This document shows, piece by piece, positions 18,001-26,578 of a DNA stretch of 64,000 nucleotides. The notes under the pieces were generated by a model, which did no database searches, was not told the DNA's origin, and saw nothing but the letters and a program-made list of their open reading frames with translations. The DNA is from an uncultured Roseovarius sp. (GTDB lineage Bacteria > Pseudomonadota > Alphaproteobacteria > Rhodobacterales > Rhodobacteraceae): NCBI RefSeq assembly GCF_947489715.1, contig NZ_CANLER010000005.1, forward strand, positions 1 through 64,000, in the 5' to 3' direction. Position 1 is the stretch's first letter; the number at the start of each line of letters is the position of its first letter. Position numbers and translations under genes: made by a program.

Positions 18001-19772
18001 TGATCAAGATGACGCCGGCCCGCGGCGTGGGGGATCATAATGTCAGGCTCAACTGCCGCGTGGTCCGGTTACATGGCCCGTCAACGGGCAAGTTCGAAGT
18101 CGAAGCGCGCTGGAAGGAATGGGTTGACGACATCAACAAACCCGAACCCGAGCGTATTGATTTCAGCGGTCAGCTTGGCGAAATACGCCTGCCAGAAAAC
18201 TACGGCAACCAGTTCCCGCTGCAAAGCGCCGTCGATAATCAACTGGCTGATCCCGAGGCGGTACGAGGCGACATCCACGAACTCAGCGATACCCGGTTCA
18301 GGCTAATTCAGTACCGTGTCCGCGCCACTACCCGCTTCCGCGAATATCTGCCACCGTCGATGTACGACCAGCCCGACCTGACATCGCGACTTGGTCCCGC
18401 AGCAGATGGGCCTCCAGTAGCCCTGCCCGATGATGAGGACGCTGGTGCGCCGGTCCTGCGCGACCCCGCCGGATCAAGCGCGCAAAGCCTGGTGAAATCC
18501 AGTGCGCCGCCCAAAGACCCCAAGCTGCTTTATGTCGTCCCGACCTTCAAATGGCAGCGCAGCGAGGCCAGTGACAAGCACCAAGCCACACGCCACGGCA
18601 ACGGCTTGCGCATCTGGCTGGACCGCCCGTGGTTTTCCTCGGGAGACGGAGAGTTACTAGGCGTTGTGCTGCATGGCAATAATGCCAATTTCAATACGAT
18701 CACTGATGATATGGAAAAGCTGGTCACGCAATGGGGCACCGATCCGTTGTGGGAAACCGCCAAGCCCAAGAAAACCATTCGCGATCAGGACTTCCCGGCA
18801 CGCGTCACAGCCGAGACCATCCCGCTTCAGGAAAAACCGAATAGTTCTCAGGTCCGTATTGTCGGGCACCGGGTCCATTGGGACGCGGATCGTGGCCTCT
18901 GGTTCTGCGATGTGGAGCTTAATCCCGGCGCGGCCTACATGCCTTTCGTCCGCCTTGCGCTGGTGCGATATCAGCCCAATGCTATCCCTGGCGCCAAGAT
19001 ATCAAAGGTCGTGCTGGCCGAATTCAGCCAGATACTACCCCGACGCAAGATTGTCGCCCGCAAGGACGCTGGCAAGCTCAAAGTCTCGCTACACGGTCCA
19101 GATCCGGACAGCGGTCCATTACATGCAACACGGGATTCTTCCTACCAGAATGTCTCACTGATCAATGGCCCGTTCGAAACCGGCCGTAACCGCGTTGAAC
19201 TGGTATTGCAGCAGCAAAATCCGGGCATCGAAAGCGATCTTGGGTGGGAGGATGTGAAGGTCCTCAAACAGCATGTTGTCGGTGAAGAAGATGACCCGGG
19301 TACAGGACCGGTGATAACGACGACGCCCGATCTTGGCCCTGTCGTCACCAATCCAGGGCTCGCGGGCGGTGGGTTCACCGCTGCACCGGTTACAACAAAC
19401 CCGTTCCTGTCCGGTCGTACTGTCCGCCGCAGGGCTGGCGGCACGGTCGAATTGGCCGGTTCGGTCAATCTTGGCGTGCTGGCGCTGAACTCGGGCACGG
19501 CGCTTGGCAATGTTCTGGCCAACAATGTCGGTCAATTGGCCACAGCCGGTACTTTGGGTGTTTTCGATCCGTTCATCAAGGACCCTGCCTTCTGGGAGGG
19601 GGCCACGACAATTCCCAGCGGTTCCGGTAAACGTCGGGTCGTATTGCGCGAGTTCGAACGTTTTTATTCCGATCACGTGGTGAATGAGAAAGTCGGTAAC
19701 AACACCTTCCCCCGTCGCATTATCGAAGAACGTCTGGTGTTCGCCGATATCATCGACGTTGATGCCCTTTGA
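15012..19772 (+). CDS. Giant uncharacterised protein B (about 1586 residues)
   Basis: No function can be assigned. The start at 15012 is set by AGGAGGAGAG directly upstream; an in-frame ATG at 14958 lies inside the preceding gene and is less likely. The N-terminus (MAQQLIVWTVLPFG, then VVVSPRL) looks like a compact beta domain. Around residues 625-645 the pattern LYRVRARDVDLAGNS resembles the last strands of fibronectin-III or Ig-like domains. A Gly/Pro/Val-rich linker lies near 1430-1480. The extreme C-terminus (REFERFY, then RRIIEERLVFADII) is charged. There is no signal peptide or membrane helix. Its abundance of Trp, Asp and Arg suggests a large soluble or assembled structural protein working with protein A. 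Confidence 0.7.
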   Translation: MAQQLIVWTVLPFGRVREGDHKGKWRVSVVVSPRLTPEAADEQSLAAFGAWHNWPVTLDSAQFSLRIGMDEVDLERVSEPDPEIWKQFFDEQTPVAGFVYKDMSKTNLHSYSVKNVLSFARDHYGSMATDTGAEHPKLLPWSEADPSLKGMLTGIGTRTHKFTFGDQEIEVPLPGFSRFYGGNVEESIKGRVFSEKSVYAMDVVDPKVEGDTLTPQVLTKKPLRVMKSDWRDPAFAGSDAGVMANFASADEYTFYQADRFYRRKKATDAEKAKLRPDFKDVTPPPPEPDYDFHQIVASYSDYGAFLRSLGLVIDFVFEDPGIIRDRITLGNGTGVGQMQLGVKWAANPPGEDARPRTAWLAHRDRFVPRPRTDDHAAGFLRLEGSDDGWNNFKDEKPGRFDLYQVDPDGAALKTVNYTLTAQNLITKGMSLRQKHGEVTYTTGDRQPVAALRSSGIGVSQHGRAEKLAKLAAASDLKNTEIVNGQAKDVVLFAEDVHRGHRVDIARVPDFIQPGKWQSLCARVGIYRALKTDAELKFDPDEGYVSGSSMTGDVNDPDEQYMHESLFRWAGWSLVAPRPGKVIKSETNEDNNLQAEVPTDVTDTAKNGNGLAATFKVQSGTLPRLRFGSLYRVRARDVDLAGNSLAIDDPSIEPLEQASDAVGYWRFEPVDPPVLLHRERVSEGEQLERMVVRSNFNKTTEEYLETQDFKDAIDLEASGDFSYTKENERHVVPPKSSQQQCEVHGLFDPYLGGDWQDAKKGYEIAAREEGSLYDPLPGSQIELITPKAITSVATTTLVPPELPSADNPVGDRMAGGQYIIHKQEHVETPYLPDGAAGGVAIRAILGHEISGISDGMVLGDHCRVVFCGDTDQLIILVKNRQEWPGSQGFRLVLAEREEADNDLPCKVTFANDGRPDWDEGNRVLTLFLAKGQILRLRYSSFVHADFLHHFGIPRWAKSKTAAETCMKAAAKGTNWLMTPYRSLTMVHATQQPVCQPELIKMTPARGVGDHNVRLNCRVVRLHGPSTGKFEVEARWKEWVDDINKPEPERIDFSGQLGEIRLPENYGNQFPLQSAVDNQLADPEAVRGDIHELSDTRFRLIQYRVRATTRFREYLPPSMYDQPDLTSRLGPAADGPPVALPDDEDAGAPVLRDPAGSSAQSLVKSSAPPKDPKLLYVVPTFKWQRSEASDKHQATRHGNGLRIWLDRPWFSSGDGELLGVVLHGNNANFNTITDDMEKLVTQWGTDPLWETAKPKKTIRDQDFPARVTAETIPLQEKPNSSQVRIVGHRVHWDADRGLWFCDVELNPGAAYMPFVRLALVRYQPNAIPGAKISKVVLAEFSQILPRRKIVARKDAGKLKVSLHGPDPDSGPLHATRDSSYQNVSLINGPFETGRNRVELVLQQQNPGIESDLGWEDVKVLKQHVVGEEDDPGTGPVITTTPDLGPVVTNPGLAGGGFTAAPVTTNPFLSGRTVRRRAGGTVELAGSVNLGVLALNSGTALGNVLANNVGQLATAGTLGVFDPFIKDPAFWEGATTIPSGSGKRRVVLREFERFYSDHVVNEKVGNNTFPRRIIEERLVFADIIDVDAL

Positions 19773-20067
19773 TAACAGTTCGACTTTGCGCATAGAACAA
19801 TGTTTCGATGCGCCACACCTCGCTTTTGAAGACCCACGAACTTCGACCAACACTCGAAACAATCAATAGGCTCCGCCGCGTATTTGAGACGTCAAAGTTA
19901 CAATTTATCCGTGAAATCGAAGAATTATGAAATAAGTTTAAGTAATTGAATTATTTAAATATATATAACCTGTTCAGCAAACCACGTAAATTAAGCTAAG
20001 GGGCGTTTCGAGACCCAAAAAGACGGTGCCCAAGTGGCGCGTTTCACACAGTCACATTCTTTCCAAG
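19773..20067. other. AT-rich intergenic region between convergent genes
   Basis: This stretch of about 295 bases separates giant protein B from the end of nrdJ on the opposite strand. Its centre (about 19905-19970) is strongly AT-rich, unlike the surroundings. I see no clear stem followed by a T run on either strand, and no gene. Confidence 0.5.
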
Positions 20068-22362
20068 TCAACTACATTTCGAGTGGCCGCAGCTGGGGCA
20101 TGTCATGCAACCCTCGACCATACGCAGTCCGAACTCGCCGCATGACGGGCAGGCCGCGCCTCGGGGCGCATCGCCCAGATTGACAACCTGTGCCTGCGGG
20201 TCTGACTTAAGCCCCATCCCCTCTCCTGCCAGGAAACCGGTCTGGATCATATGCTGTTCGAGGATGCCACCAATCGCCGCCAGGATGGAGGGCACGTATT
20301 TCCCCTGCATCCAGGCTCCGCCACGCGGGTCAAACACAGCCTTCAGCTCTTCCACCACAAACGACACGTCCCCACCCCGCCGGAACACCGCTGAAATCAT
20401 CCGGGTCAGCGCCACGGTCCAGGCGAAATGCTCCATGTTCTTGGAATTGATGAACACCTCGAACGGGCGGCGATGACCATTCAGCACCACGTCGTTGATG
20501 GTGATATAGATCGCGTGGTTACTATCCGGCCATTTCAGCTTGTAGGTGTTGCCCTCCAGCGCATTGGGCCGGTCGAGCGGTTCAGACATATAGACGATCT
20601 CGCCACCCTCAGCCGGGAAATTGCCGGAAACCTGCGCCGGCGCCTCGCTGGGCACCGTGTCCTCGGCCTCGTTAACGCTAAGCACGCTGCCGGTCACGTC
20701 ATTGGGTCGATAGGTTGTACATCCCTTGCAACCGCTATCCCAAGCTTGCAGATAGACATCCTTGAATGCCTCGAATGAAATATCCTCGGGGCAGTTGATG
20801 GTTTTCGAGATGCTCGAATCCACCCATTTCTGCGCCGCCGCCTGCATCTTTACATGATCCGAAGGTGCAAGCGTCTGGGCGTTGACGAAATAGTCCGGCA
20901 GCGGTGCATCCCCGAATTTTTCGCGCCAGAGCGCCACGGCGTAATCCACCACCTCTTCCTCGGTGCGGCTACCGTCTTTCTGCAGAACCTTGCGGGTGTA
21001 AGAATAGGCAAAGACCGGCTCGATCCCGCTGCTGACATTCCCTGCATAAAGGCTGATCGTTCCGGTGGGCGCGATCGAGGTCAAAAGCGCATTCCGGATA
21101 CCGTGCTTGGCCACGGCCTCGCGCACATCTTCATCCATCCCCTGCATCGTCCCGCTGTCCAGATAAGCGTCGGCGTCGAACAGCGGGAACGCCCCCTTCT
21201 CCCTCGCCAGATCCACCGACGCCAGATATGCGGCGCGGGCGATCGCGCGCAACCAATGCTCCGTCTGACGCGCCGCTTCGTCCGAACCATAGCGCAACCC
21301 GACCATCAGCAGCGCGTCCGCCAGCCCGGTCACCCCCAGCCCAATCCGGCGCTTGGCCTGTGCTTCTTGTCGCTGTGCCTCCAATGGGAAACGCGAGGCA
21401 TCCACCACATTATCCATCATCCGGACGGCGGTCTTGACCAACTCGTTTAACTGCTCTTCATCCAGTTGGGCCACATCCTCGAACGGAGAACTGACCAACC
21501 GCGCCAGGTTGATCGACCCCAGCAGACAAGCGCCATAGGGTGGAAGGGGCTGTTCACCGCAAGGGTTGGTGGCCGCTATCGTTTCGGCATAATTCAGGTT
21601 GTTGGCCTGATTGATCCTGTCGATAAAAATCACCCCGGGTTCGGCGAAATCATAGGTCGCCTGCATGATCCTGTTCCACAGGTCACGCGCCTGAATGGTA
21701 TGATAGACCTTTCCGTCGAATGACAGCTCCCAGGGGCCATCAGACTTGACCGCCTCCATGAACGCGTCCGTGATCAAAACGGACAGGTTGAACATGCGTA
21801 AACGCGCCGCATCGGCCTTGGCACTGATGAAATCCTCGATATCCGGATGATCGCAGCGCATCGTCGCCATCATCGCACCACGACGGCTGCCCGCAGACAT
21901 GATCGTGCGGCACATCGCGTCCCAGACATCCATGAAACTCAGCGGTCCGCTGGCATCGGCCCCGACGCCTTTGACTTCGGCTCCCTTGGGTCGGATGGTG
22001 CTGAAATCATAGCCAATCCCACCGCCTTGCTGCATGGTCAAAGCCGCCTCGCGCAAAGCATCGAAAATACCGCTCATGTCATCCGGAATCGTGCCCATGA
22101 CAAAGCAATTGAACAGCGTGACGGAACGCCCGGTTCCCGCGCCCGAAGTGATCCGACCGGCTGGCAGAAACCTGAAATCCTTAAGTGCCTCAAAGAACTT
22201 GTCTTCCCAGGCCTCTGGTGTGTTCTCGACCACCGCCAACGCCCGCGCGATCCGCCGCCAGCTATCCTCGACCGACTGATCACCTTCATTGCCGTCATTT
22301 GGCATGTAGCGGTATTTCATGTTCCAGATCTGTTCAGCGATCGGAGCGGCGAAACGGGTCAT
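20068..22362 (-). CDS. nrdJ: Adenosylcobalamin-dependent (class II) ribonucleoside-diphosphate reductase
   Basis: The 764-residue enzyme reduces ribonucleotides to deoxyribonucleotides with a coenzyme B12-generated thiyl radical, so it needs no oxygen. NPCGEQPLPPYGACLLGSIN holds the active-site Asn, Cys and Glu of the reductase barrel; FNLSVLITDAFM and GVTGLADALLMVGLRYGS are other barrel blocks. The C-terminus ends in paired CxxC motifs (CPSCG twice), the redox or zinc-ribbon tail of this family. ATG 22362 is chosen over one nine codons upstream because AGAGGA precedes it by seven bases. I looked for a cobalamin riboswitch in the short divergent gap and saw none. Confidence 0.93.
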   Translation of the reverse strand: MTRFAAPIAEQIWNMKYRYMPNDGNEGDQSVEDSWRRIARALAVVENTPEAWEDKFFEALKDFRFLPAGRITSGAGTGRSVTLFNCFVMGTIPDDMSGIFDALREAALTMQQGGGIGYDFSTIRPKGAEVKGVGADASGPLSFMDVWDAMCRTIMSAGSRRGAMMATMRCDHPDIEDFISAKADAARLRMFNLSVLITDAFMEAVKSDGPWELSFDGKVYHTIQARDLWNRIMQATYDFAEPGVIFIDRINQANNLNYAETIAATNPCGEQPLPPYGACLLGSINLARLVSSPFEDVAQLDEEQLNELVKTAVRMMDNVVDASRFPLEAQRQEAQAKRRIGLGVTGLADALLMVGLRYGSDEAARQTEHWLRAIARAAYLASVDLAREKGAFPLFDADAYLDSGTMQGMDEDVREAVAKHGIRNALLTSIAPTGTISLYAGNVSSGIEPVFAYSYTRKVLQKDGSRTEEEVVDYAVALWREKFGDAPLPDYFVNAQTLAPSDHVKMQAAAQKWVDSSISKTINCPEDISFEAFKDVYLQAWDSGCKGCTTYRPNDVTGSVLSVNEAEDTVPSEAPAQVSGNFPAEGGEIVYMSEPLDRPNALEGNTYKLKWPDSNHAIYITINDVVLNGHRRPFEVFINSKNMEHFAWTVALTRMISAVFRRGGDVSFVVEELKAVFDPRGGAWMQGKYVPSILAAIGGILEQHMIQTGFLAGEGMGLKSDPQAQVVNLGDAPRGAACPSCGEFGLRMVEGCMTCPSCGHSKCS

Positions 22363-22500
22363 AGCAATATCCTCTAGGAAGGCACTCAAGATAGCGGATT
22401 GGATTGTTTAATACAATTGAAAGCGGTTGATGTGCCCACCACGATTTGCAGTCAACGCCGTTTGCTCTACGATATATGCCAACAGGGGGATTCTGTGGCG

Positions 22501-22923
22501 ATGATGCATCTGCTCAAACTCAGCGTCGGTACCGAAAGCGTCGACGGACTGGCCAAATGGCACAAAACCAAGCGGTCACAGGGTCCGGATGGCCTGCCGC
22601 GGCATGTCACCCGCATGTGGCCCAAACGTGAAGCAGAGGTATTGGACGGCGGCAGTATTTTCTGGGTCATTCAGGGCTTTATCCTCTGTCGGCAACGTGT
22701 TCTGCGCTTCGATGAAGTTATAGGCAGCGACGGTATCCGCCGCTGTGCCTTCGTGCTCAACCCAGAGCTGGTTCGCACAACAAGCGTCAAACGCCGCCCC
22801 TTTCAAGGCTGGCGCTATCTTGATCCTGGCGACGCCCCGGTGGACCTGCCCCAAACACGGTCCAGCGATGATGCATTGCCCGATGACCTCTCTGCGGCGC
22901 TGGCTGATATCGGCGTCCTCTAG
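22501..22923 (+). CDS. DUF1489 family protein
   Basis: This conserved alphaproteobacterial protein of about 140 residues has no known function. Its N-terminus MMHLLKLSVGTESVDGL and the block HVTRMWPKR match the DUF1489 pattern. The central part (GSIFWVIQGFILCRQRV, then the RRPFQGWRYL block) suggests a small beta-rich nucleic-acid or protein-binding fold. Translation is placed at ATG 22501, since the frame upstream is not family-like. It is transcribed divergently from nrdJ across about 140 bases. Confidence 0.75.
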   Translation: MMHLLKLSVGTESVDGLAKWHKTKRSQGPDGLPRHVTRMWPKREAEVLDGGSIFWVIQGFILCRQRVLRFDEVIGSDGIRRCAFVLNPELVRTTSVKRRPFQGWRYLDPGDAPVDLPQTRSSDDALPDDLSAALADIGVL

Positions 22924-23250
22924 CGCTGCATTCGATAAGGCTGTGTTGCTGGCAAAGCTTGCCCAGATGGGTGCTCAGGTGTGTTGCGTCCATTGATCAG
23001 CGTGAAATACCTGAAAACGTTGCATAAACACCTCAACTACATGCGGAAATTTGCCAGTCTACCGGCTGAATTCAGCCCAAAAACGCCTACAAAATAACGT
23101 GAACGGAACTTTCCCCATCTGCCCCTTGTTTTGCCTCCCGGGGCACAACAGATAGCCCCTTGTTCGACGCGGCATTGTGGATTTTTTTAACCCTTTCCTG
23201 TGCCGCAGACATCCGCCCGTAAAGGGCACCGAAACGAGAGGAACACTGAA
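22924..23250. other. Intergenic region upstream of outer-membrane protein gene
   Basis: About 330 bases with no supportable gene. The ten-base direct repeat gccccttgtt occurs at 23121-23130 and 23155-23164. The 3' part must hold the promoter and leader of the beta-barrel gene at 23251, but no unambiguous promoter boxes can be picked out. Confidence 0.4.
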
Positions 23251-23835
23251 ATGTTCAAGAAAATTACACTCGCCACCGCCGCCTTGGCCTTGGCAACCGC
23301 GCCGGCGCTTGCCGGTTCACCCGAACCCGCAATGTCCGAGCCGGTACTTGCCCCGGCTGCACCGGTCTCAACCTCGCCTGACTGGACTGGTTTTTATGCC
23401 GGTGGTCAGCTGGGTTATGCGAATGTCGACACCAATGTCCCCGGCGTGAACGGCGATGACTTCATCGGCGGTATCGTCGGTGGTTACGACTGGGACCTGG
23501 GCAACTGGGTTGTCGGTGTGGGCGCCGATTGGGACTTTGCCGATATCGGCCTGGGCAATGCCGCCAATCTGGAACAGGTCTGGCGCCTGAAAACCCGTGG
23601 CGGTTATAAAATCGGCAACGGGCTGGCCTACGCCACAGTCGGTTACGCCAATGCCGATACGGACAATTTGGGCGATGACGATGGCTACTTCATCGGTGCG
23701 GGCTATGAGCACCTGATTGCCCAGAATTTCAGCCTGGGTGGCGAGGTTCTCTACCACGAGTTTGACAATTTCAACTCGACCACGACAGATGTCGAAGCCA
23801 CCACTGTTCAGCTGCGCGGTACCTTCCGCTTCTGA
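23251..23835 (+). CDS. Outer-membrane beta-barrel protein (porin-like, Omp25/OmpA-barrel type), copy 1
   Basis: The 194-residue precursor has a signal peptide (MFKK, hydrophobic core, cleavage near ALA|GS at residue 21), a proline/alanine-rich spacer of about 25 residues, then an eight-stranded-barrel-like domain starting at DWTGFYAGGQLGY and ending in RGTFRF. The terminal phenylalanine is the usual signal for outer-membrane insertion. Alternating hydrophobic residues and repeated GY/GG turns support a barrel. GAGAGGAAC lies upstream of the ATG. A Rho-independent terminator follows directly, so the gene is monocistronic. The gene at 24175 is a close paralogue. Likely a structural or small porin protein. 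Confidence 0.85.
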   Translation: MFKKITLATAALALATAPALAGSPEPAMSEPVLAPAAPVSTSPDWTGFYAGGQLGYANVDTNVPGVNGDDFIGGIVGGYDWDLGNWVVGVGADWDFADIGLGNAANLEQVWRLKTRGGYKIGNGLAYATVGYANADTDNLGDDDGYFIGAGYEHLIAQNFSLGGEVLYHEFDNFNSTTTDVEATTVQLRGTFRF

Positions 23836-23861
23836 TCAATCAACTTGAGAATCAGCAGATC

Positions 23862-23895
23862 ACGCCCTCGGAACATTTTCTGGGGGCGTTTTTTT
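23862..23895 (+). terminator. Rho-independent terminator of the first beta-barrel gene
   Basis: ACGCCCTC (23862-23869) can pair with GGGGGCGT (23882-23889) around a 12-base loop, and seven T residues follow. It begins 26 bases after the stop codon. Confidence 0.85.
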
Positions 23896-24174
23896 GAGTT
23901 CAGCTACTCGGCAAAAATCTATGGAGCAGCCTACATGAACCAAACACATTAGGTATTTGTAAATAAATAATTATTCTTCTTTTTAATAGCACCCTTCAAT
24001 AGAAAAACTCCAAATTTAGCACAACTTTCACAGCCTATTGAACAAATGCGGGTTACTTTTCAGTTGTATGATATACTCGTTTCATTACTTAATTTGAGTT
24101 CTGTTCAGATTACCAGCTTCGCAACAACGCATCAGCAGATCCGGTGCGCTCGGTTGTGAAAAAGGATACCTGTT

Positions 24175-24699
24175 ATGAAAAAGAAATTTGTTGTGTTTGT
24201 TACGACCATGCTGCTGTCAGGATCTGCCCTGGCCCAATCGCATGATTGGTCTGGCGCCTATGTCGGCGCGCAATTGGGATTTGCCAATGTCGATAGCAAT
24301 ATCGTCGGTGCCAATGGTGATGGATTCATTGCCGGGATCGTCGGTGGGTATGACTGGGATATCGGCGCGTGGGTTCTTGGCCTGGGTGCGGACTTGGATT
24401 TTGCCAATATCGGTCTGGGTCAAACGGCCGATCTCGAAGAAGTCTGGCGGATAAAATTTCGCGGTGGATACAAGATTGGCCGGGGGCTGGCCTATGGTAC
24501 CGCTGGTTATGCCAATGCCGACACCGATGTTCTGGGTGATGATGACGGGTATTTCATTGGGGCTGGATATGAACATCTGCTGGCACCAAATTTCAGCGTC
24601 GGCGGAGAAGTTCTCTATCACGAATTTGACAATTTCAACTCTACGCCCGCAGATATCGACGCAACAACGGTTCAGGTGCGCGGAACGTTCCGCTTCTGA
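24175..24699 (+). CDS. Outer-membrane beta-barrel protein, copy 2
   Basis: The 174-residue precursor has a signal peptide ending near ALA|QS (residue 20), then a barrel that aligns without gaps to copy 1 over about 150 residues, roughly three-quarters identical by eye, including the C-terminal RGTFRF. It lacks the proline/alanine spacer of copy 1, so the barrel begins almost at the mature N-terminus. AAAGGA precedes the ATG. The AT-rich gap of about 280 bases between copies, with a terminator after copy 1, means each copy probably has its own promoter and may be expressed under different conditions. Confidence 0.85.
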   Translation: MKKKFVVFVTTMLLSGSALAQSHDWSGAYVGAQLGFANVDSNIVGANGDGFIAGIVGGYDWDIGAWVLGLGADLDFANIGLGQTADLEEVWRIKFRGGYKIGRGLAYGTAGYANADTDVLGDDDGYFIGAGYEHLLAPNFSVGGEVLYHEFDNFNSTPADIDATTVQVRGTFRF

Positions 24700-24738
24700 A
24701 CCTTCCCTCTTTTTAAACCTGCTGGCGCCTAATGGCGC

Positions 24739-24792
24739 ATCGTCCCGTGAGGGCGGACAGGGAGGGTTGGGCGGGCGCCCGAACGGGACGAT
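24739..24792. repeat. Ten-base inverted repeat between convergent genes
   Basis: ATCGTCCCGT (24739-24748) is perfectly complementary to ACGGGACGAT (24783-24792). The 34-base loop is itself GC-rich and contains GGGCGCCC. It sits between the ends of the second barrel gene and hisG. Neither side has a T run, so it is not a standard terminator, though it could stall polymerase or protect mRNA ends from both directions. Confidence 0.5.
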
Positions 24793-24800
24793 ACCTGTGT

Positions 24801-25496
24801 TCAATCGACCTGCAACAACCGGGTCAATTCCTGCATCGTTTCCCGGTCCGCTCCTTCAAGCGGCACAACACTTGATCCAAATAGCGTCGCCTGAGATTTC
24901 AGTACCAAACCATCTTCAAGCATTTTCAGATGATTGGCCCGCAACGTATCCCCTGTAGACGTGATATCCGCAATAGCTTCGGCAGTTTCGAACTTTACCG
25001 TGCCTTCGGTCGCACCCTGACTATCGACAAGCTGATAGTCGGCCACCCCTTGATCGCGCAGAAAATCCCGCACAAGACGATGATACTTCGTCGCTATTCT
25101 TAGCCTAAACCCATGCACCTGACGAAACGCTGCCGCTGCCGCATCAAGATCATCCAACGTGCTGACATCAACCCAGGCCGCAGGCACCGCAAGCACCAGA
25201 TCGGCGTGACCAAAGCCAAGCGGTGCAAGCTCCTTCACAGATGAGTTCCACACCCCCAGCTTTTCGCGCACCAGATCAGTACCGGTCACGCCCAGGTGAA
25301 TGTGCCCTGCTGCCAGTTCACGAGGGATCTCTCCGGCGGACAGCAAGACAAGTTCGACATTCTCCACCCCGCCGACAAAACCCGCATATTCACGATCAGA
25401 CCCGGACCGGCCCAATGTCACGCCACGCACTTTGAACCAGTCAAAGGTTTTTTCCATCAACCGCCCCTTGGACGGCACGCCCAGCTTGATGCTCAT
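24801..25496 (-). CDS. hisG: ATP phosphoribosyltransferase, short catalytic subunit
   Basis: The 231-residue enzyme catalyses the first step of histidine synthesis, joining ATP and PRPP. At this length it is the short HisG form, which lacks the C-terminal regulatory domain and needs HisZ; hisZ is the overlapping upstream gene. MSIKLGVPSKGRLMEKT at the N-terminus and the PRPP-binding region around DITSTGDTLRANHLKML near residues 177-193 are diagnostic. The start overlaps the hisZ stop by four bases (ATGA), which ties synthesis of the two subunits together. It is the last gene of hisS-hisZ-hisG. Confidence 0.93.
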   Translation of the reverse strand: MSIKLGVPSKGRLMEKTFDWFKVRGVTLGRSGSDREYAGFVGGVENVELVLLSAGEIPRELAAGHIHLGVTGTDLVREKLGVWNSSVKELAPLGFGHADLVLAVPAAWVDVSTLDDLDAAAAAFRQVHGFRLRIATKYHRLVRDFLRDQGVADYQLVDSQGATEGTVKFETAEAIADITSTGDTLRANHLKMLEDGLVLKSQATLFGSSVVPLEGADRETMQELTRLLQVD

Positions 25497-26578
25497 GAGT
25501 GCCCCCCAAGCGTCACCACAAGACCTGGACGAATGACACCGCCCACTGCGGGGATCTCGCGGCCCTGCCCCAAATGCCGGGTCAGCGCATCGTACCGCCC
25601 GCCACTGGCTACGGGCGGCAAGTCAGGACGCGAGGGTGCATGAAAGCCAAACACGAACCCATCGTAATATTCCATTTGCGTACGCCCGTAAGAGGCCTCA
25701 AAATCCAGCGCCTCGATGTCGATCCCTCGCGCGCTCAGCACATCAAGCCGTGCCGCCAAACGATCGACGGCCCCAAGAATAGCGGGCATATCCACGGCAA
25801 TGTCGCGTAACCGCTCAAGAGCGAAATTGCTTGTCTCGCGAACCTCCAGCACGGCGTCGATCAATGCCACCTCGTTATCCGAGATCGGCGGTGTGGCGGC
25901 ATCTTCACGCAAAGCGGTGATCCGCGCTGCTATCTCGACCTCACTACGCAGCCCGATCAGTGGGGCAAGCCCCGCCATCGGGTCACGCGACGCTAACAAG
26001 GCCGCACGGCTATCAGGCACGGGCGCACGCCCGGAAAACCGGTCCATCAACGCGCGGAACCGGCGCGGGCGCCAGATATGGCGGCGCAGCGCCATTTTGC
26101 GTCGGTCACTTGTCTTCAACCCATCGACCGCAGCCATCAGAATGCCAATGTCACCCGTTGCTGCACGCAACCCCAAAGGTGCCAGCAATTCGAAAAACAA
26201 TGTGAAGACCTCAGCGTCTGACGCCGCAGGCGCACGACGCTCGAAAATCTCATAGCCCACTTGCATGTATTCATTGGCGCGCTCGGGGTCATCTTCCTGG
26301 CGTCGAAAGACTTCACCCGCATAGGTATACCGCGCGGGCTCGGCCCCGTGGGCCATATGCATTTGCACCACCGGTACGGTGAAATCCGGGCGCAGCATCT
26401 GCTCGCCACGCAATGCGTCCGAGGTCACGTACGCCCGACCGCGAATATCCTCGCCATATAGATCAAGCAACACCTCGGCCGGTTGCAAGATCGAGGTTTC
26501 GACCGGCAACGCGCCCGCTGCTTCGAACGCGCCCCGCAGTCGCGCGGCCTCGGCCCGGATCGCCGCTTTTTCCGGCAT
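25493..26578 (-). CDS. hisZ: ATP phosphoribosyltransferase regulatory subunit
   Basis: The 361-residue protein is a catalytically inactive histidyl-tRNA synthetase paralogue that forms a hetero-octamer with short HisG and carries histidine feedback control. Class II synthetase-like elements remain (LRPDFTVPVVQMH as a motif-2-like block, GGRYDALTRHLG near the C-terminus), while the anticodon-binding domain is missing. ATG 26578 shares its last base with the hisS stop (ATGA), so hisS, hisZ and hisG form one operon. A longer frame to 26662 lies within hisS and is rejected. Confidence 0.9.
   Translation of the reverse strand: MPEKAAIRAEAARLRGAFEAAGALPVETSILQPAEVLLDLYGEDIRGRAYVTSDALRGEQMLRPDFTVPVVQMHMAHGAEPARYTYAGEVFRRQEDDPERANEYMQVGYEIFERRAPAASDAEVFTLFFELLAPLGLRAATGDIGILMAAVDGLKTSDRRKMALRRHIWRPRRFRALMDRFSGRAPVPDSRAALLASRDPMAGLAPLIGLRSEVEIAARITALREDAATPPISDNEVALIDAVLEVRETSNFALERLRDIAVDMPAILGAVDRLAARLDVLSARGIDIEALDFEASYGRTQMEYYDGFVFGFHAPSRPDLPPVASGGRYDALTRHLGQGREIPAVGGVIRPGLVVTLGGHS

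Noticed and set aside
22363..22500. Cobalamin riboswitch before nrdJ
   Set aside because: The gap is short and lacks the conserved B12-box-type sequence and any large multi-stem fold I could draw.
24739..24792. Rho-independent terminator for hisG or the second barrel gene
   Set aside because: The stem is perfect but no T run follows on either strand and the loop is long.
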